A DNA stretch of 64,000 nucleotides from Maratus speciosus (Eukaryota > Arthropoda > Arachnida > Araneae > Salticidae). The notes under the pieces were generated by a model that ran no database searches, was not told where the DNA came from, and saw only the letters and a list, made by a program, of their open reading frames with translations. Location: the NCBI GenBank assembly GCA_963932465.1, contig OZ010793.1, positions 259,065,196-259,129,195 on the forward strand, given 5' to 3'. Position 1 is the stretch's first letter, and each line of letters starts with the position of its first letter. Positions 12,301-24,300 of this stretch are shown here, piece by piece. Made by a program: the position numbers and the translations under genes.

Positions 12301-15300
12301 GCACAGTATTCACAATATATTTATTATTGATTTCGTAAGTTTAAATACAAAATAGACAACCAACTTTTGACGAAAATTGTGGGTTTTTCTGCGATCTTTT
12401 GACAAAATTTGTGGGTTTTCACGTGCTTTTTTTTTACGAAATTTGTGGGGGGGTTTTTTTTGGGGGGGGGGGGGGGGGGTCGCGATTTTTTTTACGAAAT
12501 TTGCGGTTTGTTCGCGAATTTTCACGAAATTTGCTGCATTTTCGCAATCTTTTGACGAATCTTTTTTTTTTTTTTTTTTTTTTTTTTCCCCACAATCTTT
12601 TGATGAAATTTGTGGGGTTTTTCGCAATCTTTTGATGAAATTTGCAGGAGTTTTCGCAATTATTTGACGAAATTTGCGTTTTTTCGTGATTCTTTGACGA
12701 AATTTGTGTTTTCCCCACGATCCTTTGACGAAATTGGCGATTTTTCTGCAAACGATTGACAAAATTTATTTTTTCGGCAACCATGTGCGAATTTTCGGAC
12801 TGGTGACCGATATTTTAAAATTTTCGGAAATGAATGCCTTACATTTTCGGAAAATTTGGACTAGAATCACCCCTAGGTCATATAAATAAAGATTAGTCAA
12901 ACCCCAAAAACTTATGTATATCATATATATGATACAGCTTTTAAAAAAAATTTAAAAGAATGCTAAATGCAACATACAAGAAAATTATAACAAGTTTTAA
13001 ATTTATTCTTTTAGCACAAAGGTAATCCCTTTCTTTGAAGGTGAAGTTTTGACGAATTCGCATTTTGTACGCGATCCAATGATGAAATTCGCAATGATGT
13101 GAGACTATCCAACACTCAGTATCGTGAGAAGTTGAACTAATGATGTCTGGAACCTTTATTTATATGAAATGGATAGGAATCGACGTTTCGGAGCAGAGAC
13201 CACGAAACAGGCCAATCACGGAATGGCATTGAATCGATGCAAAAGCTAGATTCGATATTGTCAGTCGCCATCTGGCGGGGAAAATATCGTTACGGAAAAA
13301 CGTAATCACTTTGGAAAGTGGTTTTGCCGATGTAGGTTGCAAAGAAAATGGAGTCCGTGAACGGAAAAAGATAGAGATAGCTACTGACGTTACAGGACTA
13401 ATACATTAAGCCCGGAAATGAAGTAAAAAGGTAAGTTAAGTTTTGGAAACATTACTGATATTATGAGATATTATAATGAAGTAATAAATAAAAAATAAAA
13501 TATGAATTTGTAAATAAAAAATGATGATTGTAGTATGAAATTATGATAAATAGGAAACAGGAGGTGATGAGAAAACCAGTGTTTGGTATCTCTATCATAA
13601 TTCACTTTTTTCGTGATCTTTTGATGGAAACCGAGTGTTTTTCGCAATCCTTTGAGGAAATTCTCATGTTTTTCGCGATCCTCTGGGGAAATTTGTGTTT
13701 TATTTTGATCATTTGATGAAACGAAAGTTTTTTTTTCACTATCTTTTGATGGAAACCGTGTGTTTTTCGCGATCCTTTAAGGAAATTTGCGTGTTTTTCG
13801 CAATCTTTAGAGGAAATTCGCCTGTTTTTCGCGATCTTTAGAGGAAATTCGCCTGTTTTTCGCGATATTTTGAGAAAATTCGCCTGTTTTTCGTGATCCT
13901 TTGAGTAAATTCGCTTTTTTTCTCTGTCTTAAGAAATTCGTGTCTTTTTAAGAAATCAGAGTTTTCCCGCTTTGACAAAATTTACGAATTTTTTAGGCGA
14001 TCGATTTAGGAAATTTGACAATTTTTTTTTTAAATATATATTTGCGAAAAACGCGATTTTTCCAAAATTCTTGGCTAAAAGTCAAACATCGATAAAATTT
14101 AAAATAAAGGTCGGCTAACAGTGTCGAAAAACGGACTTTACGGACCTAGTGGGAGCCCTGCTATTAAGATTACCCTACCCAATCAATGTTGTACTTCAGA
14201 TGAATGATGTGCATAAAGGATTTACCGTGCGTTTTTCAATCACAATTTTTTTCCCTCTGCAGCAATATCGCTTGTGTCCGAAGCCGCAATAGAATAGAAT
14301 ATAAGGAGTTTCTAAGTAGTGGTTTGCTTATCTAAGTTGTTCTAGTACTACTTGGAAATGTTTTCATTTCTAAGGAGTTTCCAAGGAGTCTGTGCGACCC
14401 TGCATTCAGATTTACCAGCACCCTTATAAAACCAAATTTTTCTTCTTTCGGTCACAGACAACGCTTTACCCTGCGGCATCAAGTACAGTACAGCCCCGAT
14501 TATCAGCAGAACTAAGTGGCAAGGGCACCACGGATAACCCAAAAAAGACAAAATGGGGTGCAAACACGAAAAAAAATAAAAGAAAATTCGACAAAAACTA
14601 TGTTTTAGTGTACGAAAAACATAATAAAACGTTTAAAATACATATGCACAGTACATCAGAAACCTTTGCTTTGGGTCCAAATCACTAAACTAAAGAACAG
14701 TAAACAAGATACAATGCCATACATATTTTTCAAAAAGAGCAGAGTTACACCTTTTTTTAAAAAATCAGTCAATTGTTTTTGCTTCTTGCTTTGGAAACAC
14801 CTTTTCTTCATTCTAAATTCTAAACTATCATTTTTCTTTTAGTATGGAATAATTTTTATCCCGAAAATGAAGTTATTCTTGTCTGCTCTCCTGGAATTTA
14901 TCATAATAGCCTTATTTAATTGTAAAATATTTTAATTGCTGTGTTTATGATTGGTTAATAAAATCAAGAAAAGACATCCAGACTTTATCTGATAATTCAA
15001 ACATGGCAACCGAATCTAGAAATATCTTCTAAATCTATATGAGAAAGTATCTTTTATTACTTTCGAATACATAAATTTTTCTGTTTATTTATTAGTTGGG
15101 CTTATTGTATTTTCCTCGTTGTTGGCTAAAAAAAAAAAAATTCGTTTTGTGGATAAACAGCACTGCGAATCGGGGCTTTACTGTATACCATAAATAACGC
15201 TATCTAAACCTGCACCTTTGCTTCTCGGGATACTTTCACGATATACAAACACATACATTTTATAATGATTATGATGTGACGTAATATGCTAATTTCCTCA

Positions 15301-18300
15301 GGTGGTCTTATTTCTTAACAGTCACCTTATTTATGTTTTTTAAAAAATTAAGATATATATATGTATATACATATAGATAGAGAGAGATCTATTTAGGAAA
15401 AAATTAGGTCATTTAACAAGACCCTTCACAAAATTCTTTAAGACCTTTCACAAAATTGTTCAATCTCTAAACTGAAAACAAATTTCATCTTTAAAAGTGA
15501 AATTTGAAATGTCACTTTTCCGTATACAAAGAAAATATAGGATTTTTTCATACTTATATCTTCTTAAAAATGTATAAACAAGAACCAGAATATAATGATC
15601 CTTTCAAATTCACAAAATTATGAGTAGACCTTTTCACAAGTGTGAAAAGTCGTTCACAATTTCTTAAAAACAGGACCCTGGGGGGAAAAGTCTGGACAGA
15701 CCATTGATGTGTGTATGTGTAAATGTGTGTGTGTATTTAATTTTTATAATATTTGTATCATGTCTTGATACTCAATTTGTAAATTATATTTGAAATATTC
15801 TATAATGGTTACACATATACATATCCTCCTGAGACCTGGCATCCATTTAAATGGATGTTTTGCTTTCACCTTCTATTGCGTTAAATTTCATTGTAGCAAT
15901 CTAAAACCAGTTTGGCATAGTAATGTATGAATCAAAAATCAACATTCAGCTTTTGGCAACCGTAACTACTTTGTTTACAAAATGGCGTACTAAATGAGTT
16001 AAGTTGGAATTCTACATTCTGCTGGTAAGTCTTAGTTTTTTTTTTTAGTTTTAGTTTTTAGTCTTTTAAAAATTTTAGTTTTTTTTTTTTTTTTTGGCAA
16101 TTTTAATAGCAGATGTTAATACTTGCCTTATGTTCTTTATAATAAATTTTATTCTTTCTCATACTTTTAGCATTTTTAAAATTATTTTAAAGTGGTTATG
16201 GCCTGAACATCCATTTAGATGGATGTGCTGTAAAACAAAATTTAAAAATCAGTATTTAAAAGTTTATTAATTCCTTTAAAAACATCATTTTTTATGCCTT
16301 GTTGTTGGAAAAAACTCATATTTAAAAAATAATATGCTTTATATTTTGCTTGGGTCTCAGGAGGATATATATAGATAGATACACAGAGAAGTTTAATGCT
16401 ATTTATTAATCCATTGTAGAAAGATCTACTATCAAACGCCATTCATAATAGAATGGTGCTAGCGAAATTCTTACAAACTAATTTAGCACATTTCCTACAC
16501 CTGATTTGCAAAACACAAAATGCAGGCAATAGAATGTGCAAGACTTTGTCATTTCTCCAGCTGTCGCACGGTATTTGTAGTTCTAGAAAGCACTCCAGTT
16601 TAACTTAGTATAATTTCAGATTTTTCACAATAAAAATCAAAACAAACAATACACAATAATAACTTCCGATAAAAAGCAGGCTTTAGGTCTCCAACCAAAG
16701 CGATATAAATAAGCGTACAATGTCAATATTGGAATCTGGAGTATATTGACCAGCTGCACCATCTGGTGGACAGAGTGAATAATGCAAATACACAGGTTTT
16801 CAGTATGACGCCATATATGACAGAATATCTACTATCTGCGCATCTCTTCTGATTCTTTACTCACTCATGGAAGATGAATCTTGTTTCCCAGTTTTATTGC
16901 AAAATATTTTTATTACAGTTAGTTTTGATAAAATTATGCACATTTAAAAAACGCAGTATCATTTTAATTTCGGGAGAAAAGCACTAATGCTACGAAAGCA
17001 TTACTGCCTTTAGCCTTTAAACTAAAATGACATTGCGACTTTTTTTAAAAAACATTTTTATCAAAACAAGCTGTAACAAAAATATTTTGCAATATATCTG
17101 GCAAAGAAGATTCATCGTCTGTGAGTAAGTAACAATCTGAAATTCGTAATAGAATTTTTAACAGGGATTCTCTAAATGGCTTTGTCTGTTTCAAAAAATC
17201 TAATCTGGCGATTTTAGGAAAATTTTTGCAGTTATTGTCTGGATTCGCAAAATATTTAAACAAATACTAAATTAACAATACTTGCTTGTTTAATAGTACA
17301 ACTTTTAATGCATGCATTTTAAAGTGATTCTGAAAATAAAATAAAATGAATTTTAAATTAAATAAATGAACTATTTGTAATTTAAATAACAAATACAATA
17401 CGATCAAAAGAATATTGGAATAAGTTTTTGATGTATCGTCTGTGCTTGGTAAACAAAGAAAAGGACTTAAAATTGAATATTTTATTTATTATTAAATTCT
17501 ATACATATTCTAAAACCTTGATAAACATTCTATTTTCATCTGGAATAGAACCGTGTATATCATTTTTTATAACTTTAGCACATCAAGAATTGAGTAAAAA
17601 ATAAGACTACAAAATTCAATCTTTACACATTAACTACTTACTAATTTTTATGCGTCATTTTTCATTTCATTAAAAGAAAATAAAATCGAGCCTATTTAAA
17701 TCAACAACATTGTATAATATATATCAATTATTTTATTTTTTTTAAATAAAGTTAAAATACGTAACTAACTTGTTTTGCTCTTTCGAAAAGGACATATGAA
17801 TTCTATAAGAAAAAGAATTTTCTTACAATTTCAAAAACTAGAGTTATTCGATTGCCAACATTTTGCCATTTTAACAAAGTTCTAAAAAAGAACTGCTTTT
17901 ATTTAAATAATTAACTATAATAAATAAGTCAAAAAACACGAATAAAAATTAATAGAACATTCTATTACTGTCATAATATAAATGCTACAAAACAAATGAA
18001 AACAGGATGTTGGCACTTGAGCAGTTATTTCATAGATGTCCATTAATAGTTTATCCATAAAGAAGAAAACAGGCATATTTCAGTTGTTCACTCCGTCCGC
18101 TATGTGGCATGCGACCTCCCCTTTAATCTTGCGGTTACCTCTCCCATTTAAGATAAGACGCTTACCTATATCGCTTTGTCTCCAGCTATATGTGCTTACG
18201 AGTCTGCAAATAATTACACAAATTAATTGTGTAGGTCGCATCATCCATGACATAGCAAAAATTTCTATGAATATGAGAGCTGGCAAAAATAAATATTTTA

Positions 18301-21300
18301 ATATTACCACATAACCATTTTAAAATATATTAATAAAAGAATTTTAATCAGTAAATTTTCTTAATAAATACTCAGAAAAAGAAAGAATACGGAATAATTA
18401 TATCATACCAGACAATTATTAAAAACAGCAAAGGCCTTTTTTTTTTTTTGGCTGTGGCTGATTGATGTAATCAATTTTTATCATTATTATTATTATTATC
18501 ATCATCCTGCAGTTGATTGGCGGAATGAATGATTTTATTCTGCGGCTGATTAACAAAATATGAGGCCTATTAACTGCCGACAGGACAATTTTAGACTGTT
18601 TTTAAAAAAATGTAATTATTATCTAAACCAAAAATTGGCAAAGATGCCCAATACATTTTTTTGTAAAAACTGAAAAAATTAACATTCACAATCAAAATGC
18701 TTATTGCAACAGGAAAAAAATATATTTGATTTATAGAAAACTACTGAAGACTTACTTGTAGATTTCTTATATTTTCGCCACCTTTTCCAATAAGAAGGCC
18801 AACTTTAGGTCCAGGAATCATCATTTCAGTAACATATTGACCATCAGGTACATGACCAGGCTCTGGTGGGAATGGACTATTAGCCTTGCGGATAATTTCA
18901 TTGATCATTTCTTTCACAGCCCTGAATAAATTAAAGAGACCCAATTAGATCAATTGCAACAAGATTAAGTGTAAGCCTGGTTTCCATTTCTGCATAAAAT
19001 ACTTTCACTGGTTTGAAATTCAAATTTACTTTTAGAAAACTTTGTTACCAGAACATCAATAATTTAGGCCAAATGTTTAATACATTAACATAAAATAATG
19101 AAGCATAAATTTAAAAATCACTGCAATTATCTAAATTCCCGGTATTTAGAAAAGCAATTTTATGCAAAAATTGTAACCAGATATACAACTGCCTGTGTGC
19201 CAATTATTTATATTGACATATTACAAATGCTTCACTTACCTGTTTCAATACTTACTTAAATATAAAATAAATAAAAATAAAATCCACAGCAGATAAAACT
19301 GCTAAAGAATCAAAAATTCATAGTAACGAGTAATTCAAGTGAAAAGCAGTGAACATACACTGAAGGAAAATGAATATGAATCAGCAAAGGCTGAAAAAAT
19401 GGAATGGAAGGCTCATTTTTCCAAAACAAAAAGAATGAAAGCAATTATTAACCACAATAAATTTGTAAGTAAGTGATAGAAAATTTAAGTCCAATCAAGT
19501 GCCATTATTTTCATACTTTTACAAAAAAGAAAAAAAAAAACTTACGCCAGCAACAAAAAGTATAGAATTAAAATATACCTTAAATTTTACTTTGATAAAT
19601 TACAAGTTCAGAATATATCAAACTGATGGAAACATGAAAAAGTCTTATGGGGGGGAAAAAAAGGGAAACAAAAATAAGATGATGAAAACAAACTATACCA
19701 CAAAGAGGTATGTATGCCAAGCCAATTACAGCCAGCTTGGAAGCTCAATTTTTCCAGAACTTCATGAAATGATTTATATTTATGCATGCGTTGTTTAGAA
19801 TCATCAGAAAACAGCAACACAGGCAGTAACTTGGATATTTTTACAAAAGTGGTTATTTTTAATAAAGAATTTTAAAAAGTTTAAATTACTAAAAGTTAAA
19901 AATTTATAAAATTGAAAAAAAAAAAAAAAACAATTATTTTCTTTTTAGTAAAAAAAATTTCGCAATATTTATGACAATGTCTATCAAACTACTAACACAT
20001 TTATTCTAATGTCAAAAATAACAAGAAAAATCATTACTGCATCAAAATGTCAAGTTGTCAACATGTAATAGCATATTTTAACAACTTCGAATTATAATTT
20101 TCAAAAAAGAAAAGTGACTAAAACATTAAGATATGTATATGCTTTTTAATTAAGATTCATTTTCAAGTTTTCAGTTATGCTTTATCACTTCACATTTCAA
20201 AATTTTAGCTTATTTCAAAAGAAAAAAAATTAAAATTAAACAATAAAATCCAGGGGTAGAAGTAAAAAAGAAAAATTACTTTTATACAAAAAAACAAAAT
20301 GAATCCTAACAACGGAAAAATCTTTAGCATTTTTAAGTCAACAATATTTAAACAAATGTACTAACATAATCCATTATTCACAAGTAATTTTATTTTTAAA
20401 TAATTATAAAGAAATAACTGTTAGTTATCTTTAAAATACTTAAATTTGAAACTATGGACTTATTTTTTTCCGAATTTCAGATCAATGACATTTTCTATGA
20501 CAAAACATTCTCATTTTTCATGGTGTTTATCAGATCTCTTTTTCTTTGTATTAAATTCATATTTAACATGCCACTTTAATTCACTAAATCAATATGGGAG
20601 GGACTTGGGAGAGAAAGGCATGGAAAATAAAATAGCTAATTTAATAGAACAATGATTTCATTTTTTTCAATAATTTATACCTACAGGCACTAACAGAAAA
20701 TTTCTGGAAACATTTAAAAATTTTTCAAAACAATTTTACGACACATTTACCTCGAATACTAGTGCCTGCACTCGATTTTTATACCGGTCTTCAGGATCAT
20801 TCTTTTTTAAATTGAGAATTTTATTTATTTTCTTATAGAAAAAATAAAAATACCCCCCCCCCCCCCCCCAAAAAAATCATTTATTCCAATTCAAGTCATT
20901 TTAAAGTTATTTTGATCAGAATAACGCAAATGTCAGACAGACGTCTTTTTGTACGCTTTTTTTCTTTACGTATTATCCCTACACAATGCTGCTAGCATTG
21001 TGTAGGGATAATACATAAGGAAAAAAGCGTGCAAAAAGACGTTCGTCTGACAGAAGAATTTTTTTCCCCCCCCCTGGAGCACATGTTATTTTAAGAGAAA
21101 ATCAATTGTTATTCCAATAGAAAGCAATTGAGCAGTAGTTCCTCTTTTCCTATAAAAACATCGGATCTTTCAGATAACTGTGTCAAGATTTAAATTTAAA
21201 CTTATTTTCAAGTACACAAGAATTATAAAAGAATGTTTTGAGAAAGAAATCTATTATAATTTGAGATCCACATATTTTATAGGAAATGTACCATTCTTAG

Positions 21301-24300
21301 TCATATAAATAGTAATTTCTGCAAATTTTATTCATAAAATGCACTTGCTTGTTAGTGGGAAAAAATATGAGAATCCTTTTTACGAAGTATACTTATTTGA
21401 TACTAAACTTCCTTTTTTATAAGATTTAATGTCAATTTCATAAAATTTATTATATACTGGAGATTAACAGTTATTTCCATGCAAGAAGTCATTATAAAAC
21501 GTGAGATTAGTACATTTAAATATTATGCTTTTTAAAAGGGAATGTAGTAAGTATTGGATATGTGTGGTATAAACGTCAGTCGGGCTCGGATGACACAAAA
21601 TGTTGCGGGTAGCAAAAAGTGACCCCCAACTCATTTCTAATATGCAGTAATAAAATAGATCCTGTTTATTCGACTTACAGCACTAACATTTATGACTGAT
21701 GATACTAATTTTTAATTTTTTTTTTTTTTTTTTTGAAAGCAGCTGACGAAATTTTATATTTCCCAAATGAATTGAAGATACGATCATACGATTGACAAAA
21801 CTTGTAATCTTTTACAGCATGTAATTAATTATATTCGTAATCTTTCTCAGCATCTGATGGACAATATTCAAAAATTTTTCCAGTATCTAATTGAAGAAAC
21901 CTTTTGATGGACGAAATTCAATATTTTTCAGAGTTCATATGACAAAATTCTTTTTTTTTTTTTTTCAGCATTGGATGGATGAAAATCGCAATAATTTTCA
22001 GCATTCATTTGACTAATGATATTTTTCAATGTCGGACTGAAGAAATTCTCAAAATTTTGGGTTGATGAAAACACGATCTATTTTAGTGCTTGATTGGCAA
22101 AATTCTCAATCATTTTTTCAGCGATTGATTGACAAAATTCTACTTTTTGTTTTTCTCAGCGAATAATAGTCAAAATGCATCAGTTTCATGATTAGTTAAC
22201 AAAATGCTTTGCACTACTTTCTGCCCCCCCCCCCCCTTTGCTGAAGATGCCTCAGAAAACTGGTTAACTGTTTAGTTTAAGGCCTCAAAAAAGGTATTGA
22301 TTTTAAAGAAATATTATCGTAGTTAACAGTAAATTTAATTCACCATAATATATAATTAAGTTAGAACACTTAAACCACTAAACTTAACACTAAATATTTT
22401 GTATTATTTTAATGAATAGCTTAGTAACAGCACAATATTTAGTAAATTAACTTAAACTTCAAAAAACAGGCTTTTGTGGGAGAAACTGGTGAGAATTTAT
22501 GCAAAATTAATTTAAGGAAGGAATGAAAGGGAAAGTTTTGTAAATAGTTCAATAGTTTTTATTATAAAAATAAAAAATATATCTGCTTAAAACTTCTACC
22601 CCTGAAACATTTCTTTATACTGTATAATATAAAATATAAAAGACAAACAGAATGTATAAGTATATGTATTTATAAGATGCGAAATAACTTTTTACTTTTC
22701 ACTTTTGCGAATACAGAAACATACAAAGGATATAAAGTATATTATCGATAATCAACAAAATAAAATACATTTTAACTGTTTAGCCAGAGTGGACTACCAC
22801 GAACAATTGGCTGCTAAATAATAAAACATTAGAAATTAAAGATTAACACAGCCATACTTTTTCTACACTTATGAATATATGTACTTTGCATATTATACAG
22901 ATAACAAACGATCATGATGTGTACACACTCAGATGTGTTGCATGCTCATGCATTAATTTTGAATGAGTTGTAACAAATGGCTTTCATATTGAAATGAAAG
23001 AATAACTATGCTCTTTACAAATCCTTATATAATTCAGATTGCAACTAATATGGACTTTACTAAAACAAAATACAAAAAAAAAAAATAATAATAATAATAA
23101 TAATAATAAAATGCAATGTTTTTTATTTTTTAATACATACATATGCTATTTATTAATATATATATATATAAATGTATGAAAGGATAAAGATAAAACCTTT
23201 AAAACGTAAACCTTTTTAAAATTTAAAGTTTAAAAGTAAAAGTTCAAAATTTAAAACTCCCAAATTTTATCTAACATTTTGTTATGCCGTAGTCTAAATC
23301 CAATTTGCCCCTGTTAACTTTGTTTTCCAACCCAACATTTATTACTTTCAATCTTCAAAACTGATTCATCTTTAAGGCTGTTCTCAAATGCAAATTTCTG
23401 ACACAAGTTTTAATACATTTTTGATTGGAAACTAGAAGGTGTTATTCAAAAACTATGTCATCACACTGTTTTTTCCGTTTTCTGGTAAACGCAATAGATC
23501 TTTCAGAAAACACTGTCAAAGTTGGCATTTTGAACTGAACTTCCAAACGAAAGAAAATCCAGTCAATAAGGGGAGAAAAATGCTGTCACGTGATCCAAAT
23601 CGCTTATAACTCAATAGGTAATGGATGGATCCAAAAATGAAAAACACAGCTCGATTCCAAATCGCTTCCAGGGTCACGCTTTCCAATTTTATATCTGTGT
23701 TAAAAAATGAATTTGTAAATGTGTCAAAACGTGTTCCGCTTGTTGAGCAGAGCAGTTGAGAACAGCCTTAAGAATAAAAATGCTGAGGTAAACGCGATTG
23801 TAAATTCCATCTGCATCCCGTGAGCATAGTTTGAGCCCAGATTTGCCAAACCCATAAAACGTCATAATGCCTGGATAATTGTTATCTTAAAAAATTAGAT
23901 CACCTCCAATTTCTGTAATGCCGCACTCTAGCAGAAATATTCCACATTTAAGACAGGACAATGAAAAACCTGTGGCTTTACGACTATGAAGTGTTAAAGT
24001 AACTGCTGCCCCTCGGCAGTGCATTTGGGGGAAATAGTCTCGCGACAGCTCTCAAGTCATCTGGACCTGGGTTTTGAAGGATCACATGTAATTAGAAGAT
24101 CCAATAAAAACCAGGTCCTAACGAACTTATCTTTGCTTGGACTCGCCATGAAATGGCCACGACTACCAGAAAACCACGCCGTTCGATGAACCAGCCACGG
24201 TTTGCAAGTGCCCCTGCAACAGTACCGGCCATCCAGAGCGGGTCACTATGCTCTAAAGCGCCCAGAGTCAGAGCACTCCCGATGACGGGTCTCCACATAT

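Larger units (their letters stand above)
10503..14402. mobile_element. hAT-like element with CAGGGT termini, 6-bp duplication
   Basis: The left end CAGGGTTCATACAGAGTTGG and the right end, read in reverse, CAGGGTCGCACAGACTCCTTGG form inverted repeats with an internal AAGGAGT motif. Flanks are CGTTCA and CATTCA, a 6-bp duplication with one change, supported by the continuous Tc1 reading across the site. It contains the composite element at 10648-12203 and two FR arrays. No transposase was seen. The same terminal sequence begins again at 63770. Confidence 0.75.
9374..15327 (-). mobile_element. Tc1-like transposon split by later insertions
   Basis: The left end CAGTGAGTTAAGAAATTATA lies after TA at 9372-9373. 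The right end, read in reverse, GTTAAGAAATAAGACCACC, matches it, with TA at about 15328. Removing the insertions at 10503-14402 and 14486-15183 leaves about 1.36 kb, the normal size of a Tc1 element, with transposase pieces in the correct order. Confidence 0.85.

Noticed and set aside
12310..12784. 150- and 116-codon minus-strand ORFs
   Set aside because: FR array plus poly-G/poly-T translated as Lys and Pro runs.
14392..14688. 98-codon plus-strand ORF
   Set aside because: Runs antisense through the Tc1 N-terminal piece and into a pogo MITE end; chance frame.
17045..17263. 72-codon minus-strand ORF
   Set aside because: Covers one arm of the palindrome at 16846-17150; no domain and no splice context.
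20753..20806. Possible minus-strand exon reading [17 protein letters not shown]
   Set aside because: Donor is fair but there is no credible acceptor, and it does not fit the FUBP protein or phase.
24092..24298. 68-codon ORF on the minus strand
   Set aside because: Lies in a GC-rich island where stops are rare; no recognisable domain.
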